Assembly: GCF_026151205.1 (NCBI RefSeq)
Contig: NW_026971825.1
Location: 1 to 36,738, forward strand
Length of the DNA stretch: 36,738 nucleotides
Origin: Bolinopsis microptera
Taxonomy: Eukaryota > Ctenophora > Tentaculata > Lobata > Bolinopsidae
Direction: 5' to 3'
A model generated the notes under the pieces. The model saw nothing but the letters and a program-made list of their open reading frames with translations, searched no databases and had not been told where the DNA came from. Made by a program: the position numbers and the translations under genes. Shown here piece after piece: positions 1-19,700 of the stretch (position 1 is the first letter of the stretch; each line of letters begins with the position of its first letter).

Positions 1-8000
<8,000 letters not shown>

Positions 8001-11000
8001 GGATGTTTCTCTTGTTAATAATACAGTATCTATCTTACTGTGGTGTATGTGTAGGGGGTGTGGATGGTAGTTCTGGGATGTTTCTCTGTTAACATTACAG
8101 TATCTATACTTACTGTGGTGTATGTGTAGGGGGTGTGGCTGGTAGTTCTGGGGATGTTTCTCTGTTAACATTACAGTATCTATACTTACTGTGGTGTATG
8201 TGTAGGGGGGTGTGGCTGGTAGTTCTGGGGATGTTTCTCTGTTAACATTACAGTATCTATACTTACTGTGGTGTATGTGTAGGGGGTGTGGCTGGTAGTT
8301 CTGGGGATGTTTCTCTGTTAACATTACAGTATCTATACTTACTGTGGTGTATGTGTAGGGGGGTGTGGCTGGTAGTTCTGGGGATGTTTCTCTGTTAACA
8401 TTACAGTATCTATACTTACTGTGGTGTATGTGTAGGGGGGTGTGGCTGGTAGTTCTGGGGATGTTTCTCTGTTAACATTACAGTATCTATACTTACTGTG
8501 GTGTATGTGTAGGGGGTGTGGCTGGTAGTTCTGGGGATGTTTCTCTGTTAACATTACAGTATCTATACTTACTGTGGTGTATGTGTAGGGGGTGTGGCTG
8601 GTAGTTCTGGGGATGTTTCTCTGTTAACATTACAGTATCTATACTTACTGTGGTGTATGTGTAGGGGGTGTGGCTGGTAGTTCTGGGATGTTTCTCTGTT
8701 AACATTACAGTATCTATACTTACTGTGGTGTATGTGTAGGGGGGTGTGGCTGGTAGTTCTGGGGATGTTTCTCTGTTAACATTACAGTATCTATACTTAC
8801 TGTGGTGTATGTGTAGGGGGGTGTGGCTGGTAGTTCTGGGGATGTTTCTCTGTTAACATTACAGTATCTATACTTACTGTGGTGTATGTGTAGGGGGGTG
8901 TGGCTGGTAGTTCTGGGGATGTTTCTCTGTTAACATTACAGTATCTATACTTACTGTGGTGTATGTGTAGGGGGTGTGGCTGGTAGTTCTGGGGATGTTT
9001 CTCTGTTAACATTACAGTATCTATACTTACTGTGGTGTATGTGTAGGGGGGTGTGGCTGGTAGTTCTGGGATGTTTCTCTGTTAACATTACAGTATCTAT
9101 ACTTACTGTGGTGTATGTGTAGGGGGGTGTGGCTGGTAGTTCTGGGGATGTTTCTCTGTTAACATTACAGTATCTATACTTACTGTGGTGTATGTGTAGG
9201 GGGGTGTGGCTGGTAGTTCTGGGGATGTTTCTCTGTTAACATTACAGTATCTATACTTACTGTGGTGTATGTGTAGGGGGTGTGGCTGGTAGTTCTGGGG
9301 ATGTTTCTCTGTTAACATTACAGTATCTATACTTACTGTGGTGTATGTGTAGGGGGGTGTGGCTGGTAGTTCTGGGATGTTTCTCTGTTAACATTACAGT
9401 ATCTATACTTACTGTGGTGTATGTGTAGGGGGTGTGGCTGGTAGTTCTGGGGATGTTTCTCTGTTAACATTACAGTATCTATACTTACTGTGGTGTATGT
9501 GTAGGGGGGTGTGGCTGGTAGTTCTGGAGATGTTTCTCTGTTAACATTACAGTATCTATACTTACTGTGGTGTATGTGTAGGGGGTGTGGATGCAGGTAG
9601 TTCTGGGGATGTTTCTCTGTTAACATTACAGTATCTATACTTACTGTGGTGTATGTGTAGGGGGTGTGGTGTGGCTGGTAGTTCTGGAGATGTTTCTCTG
9701 TTAACATTACAGTATCTATACTTACTGTGGTGTATGTGTAGGGGGGTGTGGCTGGTAGTTCTGGGGATGTTTCTCTGTTAACATTACAGTATCTATACTT
9801 CTGTGGTGTATGTGTAGGGGGTGTGGCTGGTAGTTCTGGGGATGTTTCTCTGTTAACATTACAGTATCTATACTTACTGTGGTGTATGTGTAGGGGGTGT
9901 GGCTGGTAGTTCTGGGGATGTTTCTCTGTTAACATTACAGTATCTATACTTACTGTGGTGTATGTGTAGGGGGTGTGGCTGGTAGTTCTGGAGATGTTTC
10001 TCTGTTAACATTACAGTATCTATACTTACTGTGGTGTATGTGTAGGGGGTGTGGCTGGTAGTTCTGGGGATGTTTCTCTGTTAACATACAGTATCTATAC
10101 TTACTGTGGTGTATGTGTAGGGGGTGTGGCTGGTAGTTCTGGGATGTTTCTCTGTTAACATTACAGTATCTATACTTACTGTGGTGTATGTGTAGGGGGT
10201 GTGGCTGGTAGTTCTGGGATGTTTCTCTGTTAACATTACAGTATCTATACTTACTGTGGTGTATGTGTAGGGGGTGTGGCTGGTAGTTCTGGGGATGTTT
10301 CTCTGTTAACATTACAGTATCTATACTTACTGTGGTGTATGTGTAGGGGGTGTGGCTGGTAGTTCTGGGGATGTTTCTCTGTTAACATTACAGTATCTAT
10401 ACTTACTGTGGTGTATGTGTAGGGGGGTGTGGCTGGTAGTTCTGGGGATGTTTCTCTGTTAACATTACAGTATCTATACTTACTGTGGTGTATGTGTAGG
10501 GGGTGTGGCTGGTAGTTCTGGGGATGTTCTCTGTTAACATTACAGTATCTATACTTACTGTGTGTATGTGTAGGGGGGTGTGGCTGGTAGTTCTGGGGAT
10601 GTTTTCTCTGTTAACATTACAGTATCTATACTTACTGTGGTGTATGTGTAGGGGGTGTGGCTGGTAGTTCTGGGGATGTTTCTCTGTTAACATTACAGTA
10701 CTATACTTACTGTGGTGTATGTGTAGGGGGGTGTGGCTGGTAGTTCTGGGATGTTTCTCTGTTAACATTACAGTATCTATACTTACTGTGGTGTATGTGT
10801 AGGGGGTTGTGGCTGGTAGTTCTGGAGATGTTTCTCTGTTAACATTACAGTATCTATACTTACTGTGGTGTATGTGTAGGGGGTGTGGCTGGTAGTTCTG
10901 GGGATGTTTCTCTGTTAACATTACAGTATCTATACTTACTGTGGTGTATGTGTAGGGGGGTGTGGCTGGTAGTTCTGGGGATGTTTCTCTGTTAACATTA

Positions 11001-11230
11001 CAGTATCTATACTTACTGTGGTGTATGTGTAGGGGGTGTGGATGCTGGTAGTTCTGGAGATGTTTCTCTGTTAACATTACAGTATCTATACTTACTGTGG
11101 TGTATGTGTAGGGGGGTGTGGCTGGTAGTTCTGGGGATGTTTCTCTGTTAACATTACAGTATCTATACTTACTGTGGTGTATGTGTAGGGGGTGTGGCTG
11201 GTAGTTCTGGGGATGTTTCTCTGTTAACAT
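8001..11230 (+). repeat. Good satellite copies with sequence variants
   Basis: Most copies match the consensus. Variants are TCTGGGATG with three G instead of four (for example near 8075, 8685, 9065 and 9375), TCTGGAGATG (near 9525, 9685, 9990, 10825 and 11055), one ATGCAGG copy (9591-9597), one ATGCTGG copy (near 11040) and one copy with duplicated TGTGG (near 9666). A minus-strand open frame of 275 codons at 10403-11230 comes from the repeat and is not called as a gene. Confidence 0.93.
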
Positions 11231-13109
11231 TACAGTATCTATACTTACTGTGGTGTATGTGTAGGGGGTGTGGCTGGTAGTTCTGGGGATGTTTCTCTGT
11301 TAACATTACAGTATCTATACTTACTGTGGTGTATGTGTAGGGGGGTGTGGCTGGTAGTTCTGGGGATGTTTCTCTGTTAACATTACAGTATCTATACTTA
11401 CTGTGGTGTATGTGTAGGGGGGTGTGGCTGGTAGTTCTGGGGATGTTTCTCTGTTAACATTACAGTATCTATACTTACTGTGGTGTATGTGTAGGGGGTG
11501 TGGCTGGTAGTTCTGGGGATGTTTCTCTGTTAACATTACAGTATCTATACTTACTGTGGTGTATGTGTAGGGGGGTGTGGCTGGTAGTTCTGGGGATGTT
11601 TCTCTGTTAACATTACAGTATCTATACTTACTGTGGTGTATGTGTAGGGGGTGTGGCTGGTAGTTCTGGGGATGTTTCTCTGTTAACATTACAGTATCTA
11701 TACTTACTGTGGTGTATGTGTAGGGGGGTGTGGCTGGTAGTTCTGGGGATGTTTCTCTGTTAACATTACAGTATCTATACTTACTGTGGTGTATGTGTAG
11801 GGGGGTGTGGCTGGTAGTTCTGGGGATGTTTCTCTGTTAACATTACAGTATCTATACTTACTGTGGTGTATGTGTAGGGGGGTGTGGCTGGTAGTTCTGG
11901 GGATGTTTCTCTGTTAACATTACAGTATCTATACTTACTGTGGTGTATGTGTAGGGGGTGTGGCTGGTAGTTCTGGGGATGTTTCTCTGTTAACATTACA
12001 GTATCTATACTTACTGTGGTGTATGTGTAGGGGGGTGTGGCTGGTAGTTCTGGGGATGTTTCTCTGTTAACATTACAGTATCTATACTTACTGTGGTGTA
12101 TGTGTAGGGGGGTGTGGCTGGTAGTTCTGGGGATGTTTCTCTGTTAACATTACAGTATCTATACTTACTGTGGTGTATGTGTAGGGGGTGTGGCTGGTAG
12201 TTCTGGGGATGTTTCTCTGTTAACATTACAGTATCTATACTTACTGTGGTGTATGTGTAGGGGGTGTGGCTGGTAGTTCTGGGGATGTTTCTCTGTTAAC
12301 ATTACAGTATCTATACTTACTGTGGTGTATGTGTAGGGGGGTGTGGCTGGTAGTTCTGGGGATGTTTCTCTGTTAACATTACAGTATCTATACTTACTGT
12401 GGTGTATGTGTAGGGGGTGTGGCTGGTAGTTCTGGGGATGTTTCTCTGTTAACATTACAGTATCTATACTTACTGTGGTGTATGTGTAGGGGGTGTGGCT
12501 GGTAGTTCTGGGGATGTTTCTCTGTTAACATTACAGTATCTATACTTACTGTGGTGTATGTGTAGGGGGGTGTGGCTGGTAGTTCTGGGGATGTTTCTCT
12601 GTTAACATTACAGTATCTATACTTACTGTGGTGTATGTGTAGGGGGGTGTGGCTGGTAGTTCTGGGGATGTTTCTCTGTTAACATTACAGTATCTATACT
12701 TACTGTGGTGTATGTGTAGGGGGTGTGGCTGGTAGTTCTGGGGATGTTTCTCTGTTAACATTACAGTATCTATACTTACTGTGGTGTATGTGTAGGGGGT
12801 GTGGCTGGTAGTTCTGGGGATGTTTCTCTGTTAACATTACAGTATCTATACTTACTGTGGTGTATGTGTAGGGGGGTGTGGCTGGTAGTTCTGGGGATGT
12901 TTCTCTGTTAACATTACAGTATCTATACTTACTGTGGTGTATGTGTAGGGGGTGTGGCTGGTAGTTCTGGGGATGTTTCTCTGTTAACATTACAGTATCT
13001 ATACTTACTGTGGTGTATGTGTAGGGGGTGTGGCTGGTAGTTCTGGGGATGTTTCTCTGTTAACATTACAGTATCTATACTTACTGTGGTGTATGTGTAG
13101 GGGGTGTGG

Positions 13110-13271
13110 ATGCAGGTAGTTCTGGGGATGTTTCTCTGTTAACATTACAGTATCTATACTTACTGTGGTGTATGTGTAGGGGGTGTGGCTGGTAGTTCTG
13201 GGGATGTTTCTCTGTTAACATTACAGTATCTATACTTACTGTGGTGTATGTGTAGGGGGTGTGGATGCAGG
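13110..13271 (+). repeat. Pair of ATGCAGG variant copies
   Basis: In these units the CTGG after TGTGG is replaced by ATGCAGG, adding three bases (79-bp unit). The two sites, 13110-13116 and 13265-13271, lie 155 bp apart with one ordinary unit between. The same variant also occurs at 9591, 17475 and repeatedly between 22165 and 23355, so it is a recurrent subfamily and not a random error. Confidence 0.85.
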
Positions 13272-15001
13272 TAGTTCTGGGGATGTTTCTCTGTTAACAT
13301 TACAGTATCTATACTTACTGTGGTGTATGTGTAGGGGGGTGTGGCTGGTAGTTCTGGGGATGTTTCTCTGTTAACATTACAGTATCTATACTTACTGTGG
13401 TGTATGTGTAGGGGGTGTGGCTGGTAGTTCTGGGGATGTTTCTCTGTTAACATTACAGTATCTATACTTACTGTGGTGTATGTGTAGGGGGGTGTGGCTG
13501 GTAGTTCTGGGGATGTTTCTCTGTTAACATTACAGTATCTATACTTACTGTGGTGTATGTGTAGGGGGTGTGGCTGGTAGTTCTGGGGATGTTTCTCTGT
13601 TAACATTACAGTATCTATACTTACTGTGGTGTATGTGTAGGGGGGTGTGGCTGGTAGTTCTGGGGATGTTTCTCTGTTAACATTACAGTATCTATACTTA
13701 CTGTGGTGTATGTGTAGGGGGGTGTGGCTGGTAGTTCTGGGGATGTTTCTCTGTTAACATTACAGTATCTATACTTACTGTGGTGTATGTGTAGGGGGTG
13801 TGGCTGGTAGTTCTGGGGATGTTTCTCTGTTAACATTACAGTATCTATACTTACTGTGGTGTATGTGTAGGGGGGTGTGGCTGGTAGTTCTGGGGATGTT
13901 TCTCTGTTAACATTACAGTATCTATACTTACTGTGGTGTATGTGTAGGGGGGTGTGGCTGGTAGTTCTGGGGATGTTTCTCTGTTAACATTACAGTATCT
14001 ATACTTACTGTGGTGTATGTGTAGGGGGTGTGGCTGGTAGTTCTGGGGATGTTTCTCTGTTAACATTACAGTATCTATACTTACTGTGGTGTATGTGTAG
14101 GGGGTGTGGCTGGTAGTTCTGGGGATGTTTCTCTGTTAACATTACAGTATCTATACTTACTGTGGTGTATGTGTAGGGGGTGTGGCTGGTAGTTCTGGGG
14201 ATGTTTCTCTGTTAACATTACAGTATCTATACTTACTGTGGTGTATGTGTAGGGGGTGTGGCTGGTAGTTCTGGGGATGTTTCTCTGTTAACATTACAGT
14301 ATCTATACTTACTGTGGTGTATGTGTAGGGGGGTGTGGCTGGTAGTTCTGGGGATGTTTCTCTGTTAACATTACAGTATCTATACTTACTGTGGTGTATG
14401 TGTAGGGGGGTGTGGCTGGTAGTTCTGGGGATGTTTCTCTGTTAACATTACAGTATCTATACTTACTGTGGTGTATGTGTAGGGGGGTGTGGCTGGTAGT
14501 TCTGGGGATGTTTCTCTGTTAACATTACAGTATCTATACTTACTGTGGTGTATGTGTAGGGGGTGTGGCTGGTAGTTCTGGGGATGTTTCTCTGTTAACA
14601 TTACAGTATCTATACTTACTGTGGTGTATGTGTAGGGGGGTGTGGCTGGTAGTTCTGGGGATGTTTCTCTGTTAACATTACAGTATCTATACTTACTGTG
14701 GTGTATGTGTAGGGGGGTGTGGCTGGTAGTTCTGGGGATGTTTCTCTGTTAACATTACAGTATCTATACTTACTGTGGTGTATGTGTAGGGGGTGTGGCT
14801 GGTAGTTCTGGGGATGTTTCTCTGTTAACATTACAGTATCTATACTTACTGTGGTGTATGTGTAGGGGGTGTGGCTGGTAGTTCTGGGGATGTTTCTCTG
14901 TTAACATTACAGTATCTATACTTACTGTGGTGTATGTGTAGGGGGTGTGGCTGGTAGTTCTGGGGATGTTTCTCTGTTAACATTACAGTATCTATACTTA
15001 C

Positions 15002-15078
15002 TGTGGTGTATGTGTAGGGGGGTGTGGCTGGTAGTTCTGGGGATGTTTCTCTGTTAACATTACAGTATCTATACTTAC
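15002..15078 (+). repeat. Reference monomer, 77-bp (G6) form
   Basis: This copy is identical to the 76-bp form except for one extra G in the run after GTGTA. The two forms are intermixed through the clean block. Three copies in the order G6, G6, G5 make the 230-bp spacing seen repeatedly, for example around 11781-12240 and 13621-14080. Confidence 0.93.
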
Positions 15079-15170
15079 TGTGGTGTATGTGTAGGGGGGT
15101 GTGGCTGGTAGTTCTGGGGATGTTTCTCTGTTAACATTACAGTATCTATACTTACTGTGGTGTATGTGTA

Positions 15171-15195
15171 GGGGGTGTGGCTGGTAGTTCTGGGG
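15171..15195 (+). other. Per-monomer G-quadruplex-like motif
   Basis: Four G tracts lie within 25 bases: five G, then GG, GG and GGGG, with loops TGT, CT and TAGTTCT. That fits a two-tetrad quadruplex pattern. The same arrangement occurs in each intact copy, always on the plus strand. Folding is inferred from the pattern only. Confidence 0.6.
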
Positions 15196-15204
15196 ATGTT
15201 TCTC

Positions 15205-15212
15205 TGTTAACA
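15205..15212. other. Per-monomer palindrome TGTTAACA
   Basis: An 8-bp perfect palindrome, present once per intact unit throughout the array and still visible in many noisy copies. It contains GTTAAC, so digestion at this site should give a 76-77 bp ladder. Its retention in noisy blocks helps identify copies there. Confidence 0.9.
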
Positions 15213-15214
15213 TT

Positions 15215-15234
15215 ACAGTATCTATACTTACTGT
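15215..15234 (+). other. Inverted repeat at the monomer junction
   Basis: ACAGTA (15215-15220) is followed by an 8-base spacer TCTATACT and TACTGT (15229-15234), a perfect 6-bp inverted repeat that spans the join between consecutive units. It recurs in each intact copy. It could form a small hairpin in single strands or a dyad for a binding protein; neither is shown. Confidence 0.7.
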
Positions 15235-15915
15235 GGTGTATGTGTAGGGGGGTGTGGCTGGTAGTTCTGGGGATGTTTCTCTGTTAACATTACAGTATCT
15301 ATACTTACTGTGGTGTATGTGTAGGGGGTGTGGCTGGTAGTTCTGGGGATGTTTCTCTGTTAACATTACAGTATCTATACTTACTGTGGTGTATGTGTAG
15401 GGGGGTGTGGCTGGTAGTTCTGGGGATGTTTCTCTGTTAACATTACAGTATCTATACTTACTGTGGTGTATGTGTAGGGGGGTGTGGCTGGTAGTTCTGG
15501 GGATGTTTCTCTGTTAACATTACAGTATCTATACTTACTGTGGTGTATGTGTAGGGGGTGTGGCTGGTAGTTCTGGGGATGTTTCTCTGTTAACATTACA
15601 GTATCTATACTTACTGTGGTGTATGTGTAGGGGGTGTGGCTGGTAGTTCTGGGGATGTTTCTCTGTTAACATTACAGTATCTATACTTACTGTGGTGTAT
15701 GTGTAGGGGGTGTGGCTGGTAGTTCTGGGGATGTTTCTCTGTTAACATTACAGTATCTATACTTACTGTGGTGTATGTGTAGGGGGGTGTGGCTGGTAGT
15801 TCTGGGGATGTTTCTCTGTTAACATTACAGTATCTATACTTACTGTGGTGTATGTGTAGGGGGTGTGGCTGGTAGTTCTGGGGATGTTTCTCTGTTAACA
15901 TTACAGTATCTATAC

Positions 15916-16743
15916 TTACTGTGGTGTATGTGTAGGGGGGTGTGGCTGGTAGTTCTGGGGATGTTTCTCTGTTAACATTACAGTATCTATACTTACTGTG
16001 GTGTATGTGTAGGGGGGTGTGGCTGGTAGTTCTGGGGATGTTTCTCTGTTAACATTACAGTATCTATACTTACTGTGGTGTATGTGTAGGGGGTGTGGCT
16101 GGTAGTTCTGGGGATGTTTCTCTGTTAACATTACAGTATCTATACTTACTGTGGTGTATGTGTAGGGGGGTGTGGCTGGTAGTTCTGGGGATGTTTCTCT
16201 GTTAACATTACAGTATCTATACTTACTGTGGTGTATGTGTAGGGGGTGTGGCTGGTAGTTCTGGGGATGTTTCTCTGTTAACATTACAGTATCTATACTT
16301 ACTGTGGTGTATGTGTAGGGGGGTGTGGCTGGTAGTTCTGGGGATGTTTCTCTGTTAACATTACAGTATCTATACTTACTGTGGTGTATGTGTAGGGGGT
16401 GTGGCTGGTAGTTCTGGGGATGTTTCTCTGTTAACATTACAGTATCTATACTTACTGTGGTGTATGTGTAGGGGGGTGTGGCTGGTAGTTCTGGGGATGT
16501 TTCTCTGTTAACATTACAGTATCTATACTTACTGTGGTGTATGTGTAGGGGGTGTGGCTGGTAGTTCTGGGGATGTTTCTCTGTTAACATTACAGTATCT
16601 ATACTTACTGTGGTGTATGTGTAGGGGGGTGTGGCTGGTAGTTCTGGGGATGTTTCTCTGTTAACATTACAGTATCTATACTTACTGTGGTGTATGTGTA
16701 GGGGGTGTGGCTGGTAGTTCTGGGGATGTTTCTCTGTTAACAT
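15916..16743 (-). repeat. Alternating G6/G5 dimer block (153-bp period)
   Basis: Apart from two G6 copies in succession at its left end, this block alternates strictly between G6 and G5 units, giving a 153-bp dimer period. Because 153 is 51 codons, the minus strand stays open for 275 codons with a repeating pattern that includes MLTEKHPQNYQPHPLHIHH. The openness is explained by unit lengths alone: two G5 units in a row bring in a TAA. I see no coding signature beyond that. Confidence 0.85.
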
Positions 16744-19700
16744 TACAGTATCTATACTTACTGTGGTGTATGTGTAGGGGGTGTGGCTGGTAGTTCTGGG
16801 GATGTTTCTCTGTTAACATTACAGTATCTATACTTACTGTGGTGTATGTGTAGGGGGTGTGGCTGGTAGTTCTGGGGATGTTTCTCTGTTAACATTACAG
16901 TATCTATACTTACTGTGGTGTATGTGTAGGGGGTGTGGCTGGTAGTTCTGGGGATGTTTCTCTGTTAACATTACAGTATCTATACTTACTGTGGTGTATG
17001 TGTAGGGGGGTGTGGCTGGTAGTTCTGGGGATGTTTCTCTGTTAACATTACAGTATCTATACTTACTGTGGTGTATGTGTAGGGGGGTGTGGCTGGTAGT
17101 TCTGGGGATGTTTCTCTGTTAACATTACAGTATCTATACTTACTGTGGTGTATGTGTAGGGGGTGTGGCTGGTAGTTCTGGGGATGTTTCTCTGTTAACA
17201 TTACAGTATCTATACTTACTGTGGTGTATGTGTAGGGGGTGTGGCTGGTAGTTCTGGGGATGTTTCTCTGTTAACATTACAGTATCTATACTTACTGTGG
17301 TGTATGTGTAGGGGGGTGTGGCTGGTAGTTCTGGGGATGTTTCTCTGTTAACATTACAGTATCTATACTTACTGTGGTGTATGTGTAGGGGGGTGTGGCT
17401 GGTAGTTCTGGGGATGTTTCTCTGTTAACATTACAGTATCTATACTTACTGTGGTGTATGTGTAGGGGGTGTGGATGCAGGTAGTTCTGGGGATGTTTCT
17501 CTGTTAACATTACAGTATCTATACTTACTGTGGTGTATGTGTAGGGGGGTGTGGCTGGTAGTTCTGGGGATGTTTCTCTGTTAACATTACAGTATCTATA
17601 CTTACTGTGGTGTATGTGTAGGGGGTGTGGCTGGTAGTTCTGGGGATGTTTCTCTGTTAACATTACAGTATCTATACTTACTGTGGTGTATGTGTAGGGG
17701 GTGTGGCTGGTAGTTCTGGGGATGTTTCTCTGTTAACATTACAGTATCTATACTTACTGTGGTGTATGTGTAGGGGGGTGTGGCTGGTAGTTCTGGGGAT
17801 GTTTCTCTGTTAACATTACAGTATCTATACTTACTGTGGTGTATGTGTAGGGGGTGTGGCTGGTAGTTCTGGGGATGTTTCTCTGTTAACATTACAGTAT
17901 CTATACTTACTGTGGTGTATGTGTAGGGGGTGTGGCTGGTAGTTCTGGGGATGTTTCTCTGTTAACATTACAGTATCTATACTTACTGTGGTGTATGTGT
18001 AGGGGGTGTGGCTGGTAGTTCTGGGGATGTTTCTCTGTTAACATTACAGTATCTATACTTACTGTGGTGTATGTGTAGGGGGTGTGGCTGGTAGTTCTGG
18101 GGATGTTTCTCTGTTAACATTACAGTATCTATACTTACTGTGGTGTATGTGTAGGGGGTGTGGCTGGTAGTTCTGGGGATGTTTCTCTGTTAACATTACA
18201 GTATCTATACTTACTGTGGTGTATGTGTAGGGGGGTGTGGCTGGTAGTTCTGGGGATGTTTCTCTGTTAACATTACAGTATCTATACTTACTGTGGTGTA
18301 TGTGTAGGGGGTGTGGCTGGTAGTTCTGGGGATGTTTCTCTGTTAACATTACAGTATCTATACTTACTGTGGTGTATGTGTAGGGGGGTGTGGCTGGTAG
18401 TTCTGGGGATGTTTCTCTGTTAACATTACAGTATCTATACTTACTGTGGTGTATGTGTAGGGGGTGTGGCTGGTAGTTCTGGGGATGTTTCTCTGTTAAC
18501 ATTACAGTATCTATACTTACTGTGGTGTATGTGTAGGGGGTGTGGCTGGTAGTTCTGGGGATGTTTCTCTGTTAACATTACAGTATCTATACTTACTGTG
18601 GTGTATGTGTAGGGGGTGTGGCTGGTAGTTCTGGGGATGTTTCTCTGTTAACATTACAGTATCTATACTTACTGTGGTGTATGTGTAGGGGGGTGTGGCT
18701 GGTAGTTCTGGGGATGTTTCTCTGTTAACATTACAGTATCTATACTTACTGTGGTGTATGTGTAGGGGGTGTGGCTGGTAGTTCTGGGGATGTTTCTCTG
18801 TTAACATTACAGTATCTATACTTACTGTGGTGTATGTGTAGGGGGTGTGGCTGGTAGTTCTGGGGATGTTTCTCTGTTAACATTACAGTATCTATACTTA
18901 CTGTGGTGTATGTGTAGGGGGTGTGGCTGGTAGTTCTGGGGATGTTTCTCTGTTAACATTACAGTATCTATACTTACTGTGGTGTATGTGTAGGGGGTGT
19001 GGCTGGTAGTTCTGGGGATGTTTCTCTGTTAACATTACAGTATCTATACTTACTGTGGTGTATGTGTAGGGGGTGTGGCTGGTAGTTCTGGGGATGTTTC
19101 TCTGTTAACATTACAGTATCTATACTTACTGTGGTGTATGTGTAGGGGGTGTGGCTGGTAGTTCTGGGGATGTTTCTCTGTTAACATTACAGTATCTATA
19201 CTTACTGTGGTGTATGTGTAGGGGGTGTGGCTGGTAGTTCTGGGGATGTTTCTCTGTTAACATTACAGTATCTATACTTACTGTGGTGTATGTGTAGGGG
19301 GGTGTGGCTGGTAGTTCTGGGGATGTTTCTCTGTTAACATTACAGTATCTATACTTACTGTGGTGTATGTGTAGGGGGTGTGGCTGGTAGTTCTGGGGAT
19401 GTTTCTCTGTTAACATTACAGTATCTATACTTACTGTGGTGTATGTGTAGGGGGTGTGGCTGGTAGTTCTGGGGATGTTTCTCTGTTAACATTACAGTAT
19501 CTATACTTACTGTGGTGTATGTGTAGGGGGTGTGGCTGGTAGTTCTGGGGATGTTTCTCTGTTAACATTACAGTATCTATACTTACTGTGGTGTATGTGT
19601 AGGGGGTGTGGCTGGTAGTTCTGGGGATGTTTCTCTGTTAACATTACAGTATCTATACTTACTGTGGTGTATGTGTAGGGGGTGTGGCTGGTAGTTCTGG

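Larger units (their letters stand above)
15156..15231 (+). repeat. Reference monomer, 76-bp (G5) form
   Basis: A representative consensus copy. It begins TGTGGTGTATGTGTAG, has five G at 15171-15175, GGGG at 15192-15195, the palindrome TGTTAACA at 15205-15212, ACAGTA at 15215-15220, and ends ATACTTAC at 15224-15231. Composition is 30 T, 24 G, 13 A and 9 C, so GC is about 43% with strong G-over-C skew. There is no CpG. The palindrome GTTAAC is the HpaI recognition sequence and occurs once per unit. Confidence 0.95.

Noticed and set aside
10403-11230. 275-codon minus-strand open frame (and the many 71-148 codon frames like it between 7890 and 31717)
   Set aside because: They are periodic translations of the satellite. 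Openness follows from the 76/77-bp unit order, the starts always fall on the ATG in CTGTAATGTTAAC, and the stops on TAA at the unit end. No gene structure or non-repeat domain is present.
15196-15231. Promoter or origin signals in the A/T-rich half of the unit (TATCTATACTT)
   Set aside because: It is present in each of hundreds of copies with no associated gene. The TATA-like word is too weak to support a call.
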